From Bacteroidales bacterium (GTDB lineage: Bacteria > Bacteroidota > Bacteroidia > Bacteroidales > Bacteroidaceae), in contig JAATGU010000159.1 in assembly GCA_015654535.1 (NCBI GenBank), forward strand, positions 1-51,174: a DNA stretch of 51,174 bases. Reading direction: 5' to 3'. Below, in pieces: positions 41,750 to 50,967 of this stretch; positions within the stretch are counted from its first letter, which is position 1, and every line of letters starts with the position of its first letter. A program made the translations under genes and the position numbers. The notes below the pieces were generated by a model. That model searched no databases, was not told the DNA's origin, and saw only the letters and a program-made list of their open reading frames with translations.

Positions 41750-43837
41750 ATGAATAAATATAAATTAAATAATTTGGATTGTGCTTCATGCGCTTCAAAA
41801 ATTGAAGACTGTCTGGCAAAACTGGATGAAGTGAAATTTGTAAATGTGAATTTTGTAAACTCCTCCATGACCATAGAGACTGATAACATTGAAAAGGTTA
41901 AAGCCTATATTAAAAAACTTTATCCAGAAGTTGAAGTAGAAGAAAACGAAAAAGAGAGTACAATAGTTTTAAAAGGCGAACTTGCAGAAAACAAATGGAC
42001 AATTATTAAGGCTGTATCAGGTCTGGTACTTTTAATTGCAGGGATAATATTTGAAAAAGAAATTCACAATACACCTTTTCATATTGCGGAATTTATAGTT
42101 TTCGGAACTGGTTATTTCATTGTTGGTTGGAAAGTTATTTCTTCGGCAGTAAAAAACATGATCAGGGGGCAATTCTTTGATGAACAATTTTTAATGGTAA
42201 TCGCTACTCTCGGAGCTTTTGCAATTGACCAAATGCCAGAAGCAGTAGCGGTAATGCTCTTTTATGTAGTGGGTGAATTGTTTCAGGATATTGCGGTTAA
42301 CCGTTCCCGAAAATCAATCAAAGCATTGCTCGAAATAAAACCGGAATTTGCCAATTTATTGTCAAACGGTGAAACAACCAAGGTTTCCCCGGAAAGCGTT
42401 GAGGTTGGCAATATAATTATTGTGAAAGCAGGAGAAAAAATTCCTCTCGATGGCGAAGTTATTGAGGGTAATTCATTTGTCGATACTTCAGCCTTGACTG
42501 GTGAAAGCGTGCCACGGAAATTGAAAGAAAATGATATTGCTTTGTCCGGGACGATTAATCAAACCGGAATGCTGACAATCAAAGTTACCAAATTGTTCAG
42601 TGAATCATCTGTATCGAAAATTTTAGAGTTGGTCGAAAACGCCTCTTCTAAAAAGGCTCAAACCGAAAAATTCATTACCACATTTGCCAAATACTATACG
42701 CCAATAGTGGTTCTCTGTGCTTTGTTATTGGCCATTTTGCCACCTCTCTTATTTAGCGGACAAACATTCAGCGAATGGATATATAGAGCATTGGTGGTGT
42801 TGGTTATTTCCTGTCCATGTGCATTGGTTATAAGTATTCCATTAGGATATTTCGGTGGTATCGGCAGTGCTTCCAAAAAAGGGATACTGATAAAAGGCTC
42901 AAACTTTCTGGATGCTTTAACACAGGTAAAAACTGTGGTGTTTGATAAAACAGGTACACTTACTAAGGGTGAGTTTAAGGTTTCGGAAATAGTGACCTTC
43001 AACCTTTTTTCTAAAGAGCAAATATTAGAATATGCTGCCTATGCTGAAACCAATTCAAACCATCCGATTGCTAAATCAATTTCAGATGCCTTTGGAAAAG
43101 AGATAGAGAATAAAAGAATTAGACAAGTTGATGAGATTTCCGGATATGGAATTAAAGCTGTAATTGACGATAAAACCGTGCTTGCCGGTAATGATAAATT
43201 ATTGCATAAAGAAAATATTGACCACTCAGTTTGTAATATTGAAGGAACTGTTGTTCATGTAGCCATTGATAGTGTTTATGCCGGATATATAATTATTTCG
43301 GATACGTTGAAAAGCGATGCCATTAAAGCCATAGAAACACTTAAGGCAAAGAATATTCAAACAGTAATGCTTACCGGAGATAATCAATTTGCAACAGCAG
43401 CCTTTGCAAAAAAAATAAATATAGACAAATACTTTTATGAACTGTTACCGGAAGATAAAGTGAAACATATCGAAAACTTAATGCAAGAAAGTAATGGGGG
43501 GAAAGTTGCTTTTGTGGGCGATGGGATAAATGATGCTCCTGTAATTGCTCGAGCCGATATTGGGATAGCCATGGGAGCACTCGGTTCCGATGCGGCAATC
43601 GAGACTGCCGATGTAGTGCTGATGACTGATTCGCCTTCGAAAGTCTCCATTGCTATTGATATTGCAAAAAGAACAAGAAATATTGTATGGCAAAATATCT
43701 ATTTTGCTATGGGCGTTAAGCTGATTTTCATAGTTCTCGGTGTATTCGGAATAGCGACCATGTGGGAAGCTGTATTCGGAGACATGGGCGTTGCACTTAT
43801 AGCCATTTTTAATTCTATAAGAATATTGAAAAATTAG
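41750..43837 (+). CDS. zntA: P1B-type heavy-metal ATPase (Zn/Cd/Pb type)
   Basis: ATP-driven metal exporter of 695 residues. An N-terminal HMA domain has LDCASCASKIE (C11, C14). Further motifs: TGES (ALTGESVPRK), the transmembrane CPC at about 355 (ISCPCALVISIP), DKTGTLTKG at about 398, HP in the nucleotide domain (NSNHPIAKS), and GDGINDAPVIARADIGIAMG. The CPC and flanks favour a ZntA-type specificity over CopA, consistent with the CzcCBA-type neighbour. Moves metal from cytoplasm to periplasm, where the RND pump takes over. Confidence 0.95.
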   Translation: MNKYKLNNLDCASCASKIEDCLAKLDEVKFVNVNFVNSSMTIETDNIEKVKAYIKKLYPEVEVEENEKESTIVLKGELAENKWTIIKAVSGLVLLIAGIIFEKEIHNTPFHIAEFIVFGTGYFIVGWKVISSAVKNMIRGQFFDEQFLMVIATLGAFAIDQMPEAVAVMLFYVVGELFQDIAVNRSRKSIKALLEIKPEFANLLSNGETTKVSPESVEVGNIIIVKAGEKIPLDGEVIEGNSFVDTSALTGESVPRKLKENDIALSGTINQTGMLTIKVTKLFSESSVSKILELVENASSKKAQTEKFITTFAKYYTPIVVLCALLLAILPPLLFSGQTFSEWIYRALVVLVISCPCALVISIPLGYFGGIGSASKKGILIKGSNFLDALTQVKTVVFDKTGTLTKGEFKVSEIVTFNLFSKEQILEYAAYAETNSNHPIAKSISDAFGKEIENKRIRQVDEISGYGIKAVIDDKTVLAGNDKLLHKENIDHSVCNIEGTVVHVAIDSVYAGYIIISDTLKSDAIKAIETLKAKNIQTVMLTGDNQFATAAFAKKINIDKYFYELLPEDKVKHIENLMQESNGGKVAFVGDGINDAPVIARADIGIAMGALGSDAAIETADVVLMTDSPSKVSIAIDIAKRTRNIVWQNIYFAMGVKLIFIVLGVFGIATMWEAVFGDMGVALIAIFNSIRILKN

Positions 43838-43930
43838 TATCGCATCAAGTGATCTTCATAAATTGAAAAGTCCTTAAATCCAAAAGCTTTGGAATTAATT
43901 TCTGAAATCAACATACATGAGAAATTGAAA

Positions 43931-43972
43931 GAAAAAAGAGGCAAAAGCCTGTTTATTTTACTCTTGCCTCTT
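43931..43972 (-). terminator. Intrinsic terminator of the M13 peptidase gene
   Basis: AAGAGGCAA (43936-43944 on the minus reading the second arm) pairs with TTGCCTCTT (43964-43972); on the minus strand the hairpin is followed by TTTTTTC. It lies 25 bases after the peptidase stop. Confidence 0.75.
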
Positions 43973-43996
43973 ACACTATTATGAAAGGGAACTACT

Positions 43997-46030
43997 TTAC
44001 CAAATAGAAACTCTTTTTTCAACAGGAAGATACAAAGGATCCTTATCCGTGATATGGAAAGCCTCGTACCAATTACCAATCTGTGGAAGTGCTCCATCCA
44101 CACGCCATCTGCCTAACGCATGAGGATCTGCTTTTGTTAATTGCAAAATTGCTTCCGGACGAATATTTCCCGCCCAGACTCCTGCATAAGACAAGAAGAA
44201 ACGTTGTTCGGGAGTAAAGCCATTTACAGTTTCAAGAGGAGCATTAGCCGTTGCTTTCTTAAATGCTTGGAAAGCAATTTGAAGACCACCATGATCAGCG
44301 ATATTTTCACCAAGAGTAAATTTACCGTTGGCATGAACGCCAGGTGCTACATAAATACTGTCAAAGAAGTTCGACATTACAGCCGCACGAGCCTCAAAAT
44401 TTTTGGAATCTTCCGCTGTCCACCAGTCTTTCAGGTTACCATCTTTGTCATATTGCCTTCCCTGATCATCAAATCCATGAGTCATTTCATGTCCGATAAC
44501 CACACCTATTGCTCCATAATTAACAGCATCATCAGCACTCATATCAAAGAAGGGATATTGAAGGATCCCAGCAGGAAAACAAATTTCGTTTGTTGTGGGA
44601 TTATAATAAGCATTCACCGTTTGTGGAGTCATTTGCCATTCATCTTTGTCCACAGGCTTGTTCGCCTTACTAATCATATAGGCAGTTTCAAAGCGATTGG
44701 AGCGTTCCACATTTGCTAAGTAAGAATCATTTTTGATCTGCAATGCGGAATAATCTCTCCACTTATCAGGATACCCGATTTTAACATGGAAAGCAGCCAA
44801 TTTCTCTGCAGCTTTTGCTTTGGTTTCCTTGCTCATCCAAGTCAGGTTCTGAATACGTTCACCCAATGATTCCTGAAGATTTTTCACTAAAGCGATCATG
44901 CGTTCTTTGGAAGCCGCAGGAAAATATTTCTCCACATACATCTGACCAACAGCTTCACCTAAAGAGCTATCCACATTAGCCACAGCACGTTTCCAACGAG
45001 GTTTCATTTCTTTGGTACCCGACATTGTTCTGCTATAAAAATCAAAGTTGGCAGCATAAATATCATCACTTAAATAAGCGGCAGAAGCATCAATTAATTT
45101 CCATTGTAAGTAAGCAATCTGATCTTTTAAAGGCATTGTATCAATAAGAGTCACCGCTTCTTTTAAAAACGCAACCTGACCAACATTGATTTCTTTCAAA
45201 CCTTTCAGACCAAAATCCGTAAAGAACACATCCCAAGCAAAAGAAGGGTTTTGTTTTTTAAGCTCAGCAATCGTCATTTTGTTATAGTTGGCATGAGGGT
45301 CTCTCAGTTCCACTTGAGTACGAGAAGCCTTAGCCAAACGAGTTTCAATTGTAAGAACGGCTGTCATGGCTTTTTCAGCAGCAGCTTTATCAAATCCCAT
45401 CAATTGGAACATTCTCACAACATGTAACTTATACTTGTCACGAATGTTCTTCGTCTTATCATCATTGTCGAGATAATACTCACGTTCACCCATACTTATA
45501 CCACTTTGGTAAGTATGAACCATGTTTGCAGAACTGTTCATATCATCGGCACTCACATAAACAGTGAAGTACGGATCAAGTCCCATCAAACGCATATCTG
45601 CCATTAAGGCAACAATGCCCGATTTATCTTTCAAAGAAGCTATTTTCTTCAAATAAGGTTTGATAGGAGCCGCGCCTTCTTTGTTAAGCTTCACACTATC
45701 CATGGCAATATTATAAAGATCACCTATTTTTTGAGCTAACGTTCCCTGTTCATTCTTTGCTTCAGCCAACCCATCAATCAAACCTTTCAATTGTTTACGA
45801 TTATTTTCAGCCAACTTATCAAAAGAGCCGAAGCGAGAATATTCGCCGGTCAATGGATTATTTTTCATCCATCCTCCGCAAGCATACTGGTAAAAGCTAG
45901 TTCCAGGTAAAGTTGTCTGATCCAGATTATTAAAGTCAATTCCATGAGTTGACTGCGCATTCATTTCACTATTCCACCCTGTACTCATCATACAAAATGC
46001 AATTAGTGGTAAATAATTCTTTAAATTCAT
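43997..46030 (-). CDS. M13-family (neprilysin-like) metallopeptidase
   Basis: Zinc endopeptidase of 677 residues, full-length for PepO/neprilysin relatives. The N terminus MNLKNYLPLIAFCMMSTGW is a signal-like stretch; a first-domain motif FYQYACGGWMKNNPL follows. The zinc site is VIGHEMTHGFDDQGRQYDKDGN (HExxH) with the third ligand in GENIADHGGLQIAF, and NAYYNPTTNEICFPAGILQ is the substrate-binding motif of the family. Probably periplasmic or surface-located and cleaves peptides. Monocistronic. Confidence 0.95.
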   Translation of the reverse strand: MNLKNYLPLIAFCMMSTGWNSEMNAQSTHGIDFNNLDQTTLPGTSFYQYACGGWMKNNPLTGEYSRFGSFDKLAENNRKQLKGLIDGLAEAKNEQGTLAQKIGDLYNIAMDSVKLNKEGAAPIKPYLKKIASLKDKSGIVALMADMRLMGLDPYFTVYVSADDMNSSANMVHTYQSGISMGEREYYLDNDDKTKNIRDKYKLHVVRMFQLMGFDKAAAEKAMTAVLTIETRLAKASRTQVELRDPHANYNKMTIAELKKQNPSFAWDVFFTDFGLKGLKEINVGQVAFLKEAVTLIDTMPLKDQIAYLQWKLIDASAAYLSDDIYAANFDFYSRTMSGTKEMKPRWKRAVANVDSSLGEAVGQMYVEKYFPAASKERMIALVKNLQESLGERIQNLTWMSKETKAKAAEKLAAFHVKIGYPDKWRDYSALQIKNDSYLANVERSNRFETAYMISKANKPVDKDEWQMTPQTVNAYYNPTTNEICFPAGILQYPFFDMSADDAVNYGAIGVVIGHEMTHGFDDQGRQYDKDGNLKDWWTAEDSKNFEARAAVMSNFFDSIYVAPGVHANGKFTLGENIADHGGLQIAFQAFKKATANAPLETVNGFTPEQRFFLSYAGVWAGNIRPEAILQLTKADPHALGRWRVDGALPQIGNWYEAFHITDKDPLYLPVEKRVSIW

Positions 46031-46082
46031 ACATTATTAATTAATGGTTTTTATCTCGTTGTTTTTATCTGACGCAAAAGGT

Positions 46083-46090
46083 CAAAGATA
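46083..46090 (-). promoter_or_regulatory. Bacteroidetes -7 box for the M13 peptidase gene
   Basis: Minus strand TATCTTTG, 52 bases upstream of the ATG. No TTTG at -33 spacing (nearest is 25 bases away). Confidence 0.5.
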
Positions 46091-46144
46091 AATCACAGAG
46101 ATGATGTTATTTATACAAAAAAAATGTCCAAAAGTATCCTTTCT

Positions 46145-48091
46145 TTATATTCCTTTAGCTTCTTCAAGTTTCATTGAAGCATCCTCCCACTCTTCCACCG
46201 CATGATCCATGTCCTGCTTCATCTTTTGGTGTTGTGCATAAAGATCCATATCCGAAGAACCTTCAGAAGATCCCATTTTCTGTTCAATCTCCGCAATTTC
46301 CTTCTCCAGTTTTTCTATTTTCCTTTCGCTATCGCCCACCTTCTTTTCTAGTTTTCTAAGCTTTTTATTCTGTTCCTTCTGCGCCTCATAAGAGAGCTTA
46401 TTTTCAGAAACCACCTCTATATTATTTGCCTGAACTGTAGGAGAAAGAGAAAGTTCCGGTTTACGTTGCAATTCATTCAAACTATCCATCTTCTTCTTTT
46501 GCAGAAACTCATAGATACCACATAAATGCTCTTTTACCGCCCCACCACCAAACTCATAAATCTTGGTAGCTAAACCATCGAGAAATTCACGATCGTGAGA
46601 AACGATAATCACCGTGCCATCGAACTCATTAATCGCATCCTTGAGCACATCCTTGGAACGCATATCAAGATGATTAGTCGGTTCATCAAGAATGAGTAGG
46701 TTGACTGGTTCGAGCAACAATTTGATCATTGACAACCGAGTACGTTCTCCACCGGAAAGGACCTTAACCTTTTTATCGGAAGCTTCCCCACCAAACATAA
46801 AAGCACCTAATATATCACGAATCTTAGAGCGGATATCTCCTTGTGCCACGTAGTCTATTGTATCAAAGACAGTGAGATTCTCGTCCAGCATTTGAGCTTG
46901 ATTCTGGGCAAAATAGCCAATTTTCACGTTATGGCCGATGGTTAATTTTCCTTCGTAATCAATTTCTTCCATGATGCACTTTACCAACGTGGATTTTCCT
47001 TCGCCATTCTTTCCTACAAAAGCGACTTTTTCTCCTCGGCTAATCGTTAGGTTCACATCGTGAAAGATCACATGATCACCATACGCTTTCTTTAAATCTT
47101 CCGCAATAACAGGATAATTCCCCGAGCGAGAGGCAGGCGGGAATTTGAGCCTCAACGAAGCATTATCTTCATCATCCACTTCGAGACGTTCTATCTTGTC
47201 CAATTGTTTTATACGGCTCTGAACCTGCACCGCTTTAGTGGCCTTATAACGGAAGCGTTCCACAAAATCCTCCGTTTCCTGTATCTGTTTTTGTTGATTT
47301 TCATAGGCGCGCAATTGCTGTTCTCTTCGCTCTTTCCGAAGTTCCACAAAGCGAGAGTACGAAACCTTATAATCGTATATTTTTCCGCAACTGATTTCAA
47401 TAGTACGAGTGGTCACCGCATCTATAAAAGCCCGGTCGTGAGATACCAACACCACAGCGTTACAATGATTGGAAAGAAAATTTTCCAGCCATTGAATGCT
47501 CTCAATATCAAGGTGATTGGTAGGTTCATCGAGTAACAACACATCCGGTTTCCGAAGCAACAACTTGGCCAATTCAATACGCATACGCCATCCACCGCTA
47601 AATTCCGAAGTGGGTCGTGAGAAATCTTCCCGACTAAAACCGAGTCCTACCAATGTACGTTCAATCTCTGCATAAAAGTTGGTTCCGCCCATCATCACGA
47701 AACGTTCATTATCGTGAGTAAAGCGGTCAATCAGCTTGTGATAACCCTCCGATTCATAATCAGTTCTGTCTGCCAGCTCCTGATTCATCCGTTCAATGTT
47801 TGCCTGAAGTTCAAAAATATGTTCAAACGCCTGTTCGGCTTCCTCCATCACCGTGTGCTTATCACTTAGAATCATCACCTGAGGAAGGTAGCCAATGGTC
47901 ACATCCTTGGGTACAGAAACTCTGCCCGCCGTGGGAAGCTGAAGACCCGCCAATATCTTTAGCATTGTTGATTTACCCGCCCCGTTTTTTCCAACCAATG
48001 CAATGCGGTCTTTCTTATTAATCACATACGTAACGTCATTGAAAAGCGCCGTAGCATTGAATTCTACTTTTAAACCTTCTATTGAAACCAT
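46145..48091 (-). CDS. ABC-F family ATP-binding protein
   Basis: Soluble ATPase of 648 residues with two ABC domains and no membrane helices. Walker A loops are VGKNGAGKST and VGKNGEGKST; signature motifs are FSGGWRMRIELAKLLLRKPDVLLLDEPTNHLD and LSGGERTRLSMIKLLLEPVNLLILDEPTNHLD. A charged linker joins them and a C-terminal coiled coil (about 570-645) is rich in Lys/Glu. ABC-F proteins act on the ribosome in translation or antibiotic protection; this resembles the Uup/YheS-like housekeeping group. Start at ATG MVSIEGLKV, because the longer ORF would start with TTG upstream of the promoter box. Confidence 0.95.
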   Translation of the reverse strand: MVSIEGLKVEFNATALFNDVTYVINKKDRIALVGKNGAGKSTMLKILAGLQLPTAGRVSVPKDVTIGYLPQVMILSDKHTVMEEAEQAFEHIFELQANIERMNQELADRTDYESEGYHKLIDRFTHDNERFVMMGGTNFYAEIERTLVGLGFSREDFSRPTSEFSGGWRMRIELAKLLLRKPDVLLLDEPTNHLDIESIQWLENFLSNHCNAVVLVSHDRAFIDAVTTRTIEISCGKIYDYKVSYSRFVELRKERREQQLRAYENQQKQIQETEDFVERFRYKATKAVQVQSRIKQLDKIERLEVDDEDNASLRLKFPPASRSGNYPVIAEDLKKAYGDHVIFHDVNLTISRGEKVAFVGKNGEGKSTLVKCIMEEIDYEGKLTIGHNVKIGYFAQNQAQMLDENLTVFDTIDYVAQGDIRSKIRDILGAFMFGGEASDKKVKVLSGGERTRLSMIKLLLEPVNLLILDEPTNHLDMRSKDVLKDAINEFDGTVIIVSHDREFLDGLATKIYEFGGGAVKEHLCGIYEFLQKKKMDSLNELQRKPELSLSPTVQANNIEVVSENKLSYEAQKEQNKKLRKLEKKVGDSERKIEKLEKEIAEIEQKMGSSEGSSDMDLYAQHQKMKQDMDHAVEEWEDASMKLEEAKGI

Positions 48092-48122
48092 CTTTTTCTT
48101 ATTGTATCTTTTGTAGAAAGTG

Positions 48123-48130
48123 CAAAGATA
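48123..48130 (-). promoter_or_regulatory. Bacteroidetes -7 box for the ABC-F gene
   Basis: Minus strand TATCTTTG, 31 bases before the chosen ATG and inside the longer TTG-started ORF, which argues against that longer version. Confidence 0.55.
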
Positions 48131-48202
48131 CAACATAAAATGTGAAGTAAATGTTATCAATTATTTTTTTTGAATAGTGATGTGATTATTCGAAAGGTAT
48201 AT

Positions 48203-48210
48203 TATCTTTG
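48203..48210 (+). promoter_or_regulatory. Bacteroidetes -7 box for the DUF418 gene
   Basis: TATCTTTG, 37 bases before the chosen ATG and within the longer ORF, supporting the downstream start. Confidence 0.55.
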
Positions 48211-48247
48211 GCATTTGAAAAAGTTACCAATAAAAATCTGCCTAGTA

Positions 48248-49420
48248 ATGAATCAAAATTCTTCACGCCTTTATGTAGTTGATGCCTTAAGAGGATTTGC
48301 TATTATTTCGATTATGCTTCTTCATAATCTTGAACATTTCGACTTTTATTTTCTGCCTGCTAATTTTCCTACTTGGTTGAAGTCATTCGATAAAGGGGTC
48401 TGGGATTCTCTGTTTTTCATTTTTTCAGGGAAATCATATGCTATTTTTGCTTTGCTTTTCGGATTAACGTTCTTTATTCAATCGAATAATCAAGAAAAGA
48501 TTGGCAAGGATTTTAGAGCCAGATTTGCGTGGAGGTTACTTCTTTTACTATGCTTCGGAATCTTTAATTCAGCTTTCTATCAAGGAGATATTCTTACTAT
48601 TTATGCTATTATCGGATTTGGTTTAATTCCGGTTGCCAAGCTTAGTAATAAAATGGTTTTGGGTATTGCGCTTTTCTTAATGTTTCAGCCTTACGAATGG
48701 ATAAATCTCGTTTTAGGCGTTCTTAATCCTACAACGGAAATGCACAATCCCACTTCATGGGCTTTCTTTGGGAAAATGGGTGATTACATTCCTAAAGATT
48801 CATTAATTAATACATTGACAGGGAATTTAACGAATGGAAGAATCGCTGTTTTTTATTGGTCATGGGAAAACGGACGAGTATTTCAAACGCTTTCGCTATT
48901 CATGCTTGGCATGCTTGCCGGACGCAAGTATTTGTTCAAAGTATCTCCCGAAAACAAAAAGTTTTGGGTAAAGGTTATAGTGTATGCGGCTATTGCTTTT
49001 GTACCGCTATATATCATTAAAGACGGTGCAGGAACTTGGTTTAATAGCGAGGCCATACGCAGACCATTGCTTACTATTGTAACCTCATGGACAAATTTCG
49101 CTTTTATGCTGGTACTGGTATCCGGCTTTGTGTTGCTTTTCCAGACCCAATCCTTTTATAGGGCCCTCAATGTTTTTTCTCCCATTGGCCGTATGAGTTT
49201 GTCTAACTACATTATCCAATCTATGATGGGTTCATTTATCTATTACGGTTTTGGTCTGGGGTTATATCAATATACCGGTGCAACTTATAGTTTATTGATC
49301 GGCATCACTTTAGGCATTTTACAGGGATTATTCAGCTCATGGTGGATGAAAAGTCACCGCCAAGGTCCGCTCGAATCCATTTGGCATAAGGCTACCTGGA
49401 TCGGGTCTGATAAAGCTTAA
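48248..49420 (+). CDS. DUF418 / YeiB-like multi-pass membrane protein
   Basis: Integral membrane protein of 390 residues with about ten hydrophobic helices. The N-terminal RLYVVDALRGFAIISIMLLHN and the C-terminal block (NVFSPIGRMSLSNYIIQSMMGSFIYYGFGLGLY) are hallmarks of the DUF418/acyltransferase-like superfamily. The function of the family is unproven; an acyl-transfer role is suspected. Start chosen at MNQNSSRLYVV because the promoter box lies upstream of it and the longer ORF adds 26 atypical residues. Confidence 0.88.
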   Translation: MNQNSSRLYVVDALRGFAIISIMLLHNLEHFDFYFLPANFPTWLKSFDKGVWDSLFFIFSGKSYAIFALLFGLTFFIQSNNQEKIGKDFRARFAWRLLLLLCFGIFNSAFYQGDILTIYAIIGFGLIPVAKLSNKMVLGIALFLMFQPYEWINLVLGVLNPTTEMHNPTSWAFFGKMGDYIPKDSLINTLTGNLTNGRIAVFYWSWENGRVFQTLSLFMLGMLAGRKYLFKVSPENKKFWVKVIVYAAIAFVPLYIIKDGAGTWFNSEAIRRPLLTIVTSWTNFAFMLVLVSGFVLLFQTQSFYRALNVFSPIGRMSLSNYIIQSMMGSFIYYGFGLGLYQYTGATYSLLIGITLGILQGLFSSWWMKSHRQGPLESIWHKATWIGSDKA

Positions 49421-49450
49421 CTTACAACATAATATGCGAAGCAAAAGCTT

Positions 49451-50284
49451 TCAAGAAAGACTTCTACCATTTTCATCTAACAGATGCACCGCTTTGTCTG
49501 TAGGATTAGATTTCCATGAATCCAATAATTTATGCTTTAGTTGTTCGTATTCTTCTTCTGTCAAAGCTCCTTTTTGTTTTAATTCAAATAGCGTTTCAAT
49601 TTTAGCCGTCATATCTTCAGCTCTTTTAGAATTTTTTTTATCATCTCCCATAAACCAAGAAGCAATATATCCGGTAAATGTACCAAACAAACCAACTCCG
49701 GAGACCATCAAACAAGCAGCAATTAATCTTCCATCTGCTGTAATTGGATATTTGTCTCCATAGCCAACAGTAGTTACAGTAGTGAAGGCCCACCATATTG
49801 CATCTTCTGCTGTTCTTATATTAGCGGAAGGGTCTCTTTCCACCTGTAAAATAGAAATAGATCCAAAAATAACAGTTAGTCCGGCAATTAGGGCTACAGA
49901 AGCAAAAGTCCCTTGCATTCTTGATTTGAATAAATGAGTTGTAATATAGCGAATAGATCTGAATGCTCTTAAAACCCTTAGCACTCTAAATAATCGCACT
50001 AATCTTCCGTATCGCAGAAATTTGCATGTGGGAATACTTGATAGAAGATCAATCCATCCAAATTTCATAAAGCTTAATTTAGATGGAGCTTTATAAAAAC
50101 GATAACAAAAGTCATATAGAAAAACAACACAAATTCCATTGTCAATAAGTTCTAAAAGTCGAGATACCTCATCTGGCAACTTAAAGAAGGTATCAATTGA
50201 CAAAGCTATCAAAACATAAATTGATAAGACAAAAATTATTACATCAAGAAATTCAATCGCAGTATTTTTCTTTTTAGTTTTCAT
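49451..50284 (-). CDS. Voltage-gated-like potassium channel with SHOCT-like tail
   Basis: Ion-transport protein of 277 residues with six membrane helices. An S4-like segment carries regularly spaced Arg (RYGRLVRLFRVLRVLRAFR, 91-109), and the pore has the K+ selectivity filter TTVGYGD (171-177). The cytoplasmic tail (about 228-256, KIETLFELKQKGALTEEEYEQL) is a SHOCT-type short helical hairpin, a module found at protein ends and thought to mediate oligomerisation. There is no RCK/TrkA domain. Likely a tetrameric K+ channel of the inner membrane. Convergent with the DUF418 gene, 30 bases apart. Confidence 0.92.
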   Translation of the reverse strand: MKTKKKNTAIEFLDVIIFVLSIYVLIALSIDTFFKLPDEVSRLLELIDNGICVVFLYDFCYRFYKAPSKLSFMKFGWIDLLSSIPTCKFLRYGRLVRLFRVLRVLRAFRSIRYITTHLFKSRMQGTFASVALIAGLTVIFGSISILQVERDPSANIRTAEDAIWWAFTTVTTVGYGDKYPITADGRLIAACLMVSGVGLFGTFTGYIASWFMGDDKKNSKRAEDMTAKIETLFELKQKGALTEEEYEQLKHKLLDSWKSNPTDKAVHLLDENGRSLS

Positions 50285-50431
50285 TCAGCAAAATTTGTTT
50301 AAGTCAAAAAAATAGTATATCAGACCCGTTGGAGGAATTAAGAACAAAGAATATCGACGCTTAAAAAGTGCTGCATATTATTAATATTTTGTATTTTAAT
50401 ATCATCTAAGCAATTAAAGCATAAACTCAGC

Positions 50432-50554
50432 ATGCACAATTTGAAGACAATGTTCGATAAAATATTTGATATACACAAACAAATCAACAAAGATTTGGCA
50501 AATTTCAAAGGAAATATCCTTCGTCACGAAGTGGTTCAACAATTTTCTAATTAA
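50432..50554 (+). CDS. Possible 40-residue ORF, unrecognised
   Basis: ATG to TAA frame encoding a mostly helical, charged peptide (MHNLKTMFDKIFDIHKQINK at the start). No ribosome-binding site or promoter stands out and I recognise no family. It could be a tiny gene or a remnant; the DNA after it is full of stops in all frames. Confidence 0.2.
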   Translation: MHNLKTMFDKIFDIHKQINKDLANFKGNILRHEVVQQFSN

Positions 50555-50898
50555 AAAATAATGCATTAAGCATAGACAGCGAGAATTATCTATTGTACAA
50601 ATTTAAAATCGGAATACCAAACAGTTTTCCCAGATTTGATTTTTCGCTGATAATATAATGGCAGAAGAAAGTTTCTGTTTGAGCTGACTGATAAAGAATT
50701 TTCTACAATATATTAAAAAGATCAATAATAAACCTATTGAAAGAGCTAAGTATGCGCTAAATTAATGACTCTGACAAGCTTATAAAAATAAAATCATCTC
50801 TTTACTTTACGAATATAAATGTAAACACGGATAAAAATAATTCAACAGAATTTCTTCGGAGCATTCCCTATGTAATTCGTATTGTAGCTAATGCTAAA

Positions 50899-50967
50899 TA
50901 GTCAGCCCTTAAAAAGCATTTATATTAGTGATCAATAGTAATATAAATGCTTTTTAAGGGCTGACTA
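50899..50967. repeat. Perfect 29-bp inverted repeat with 11-base loop
   Basis: Arms 50899-50927 and 50939-50967 are exact reverse complements (outer end TAGTCAGCCCTTAAAAAGCA, continuing to TTATATTA), around GTGATCAATAG. No U tract follows on either side, so it is not a typical intrinsic terminator. A mobile palindromic element, a residue of an insertion, or a structured RNA are options. Confidence 0.85.

Noticed and set aside
48091..48160. N-terminal extension of the ABC-F protein from a TTG start
   Set aside because: The -7 box at 48123-48130 lies within it and the family starts at the internal ATG.
50560..50760. Possible transposase remnant
   Set aside because: Short open stretches can be read in different frames but stops interrupt all of them and no transposase motif is recognisable.
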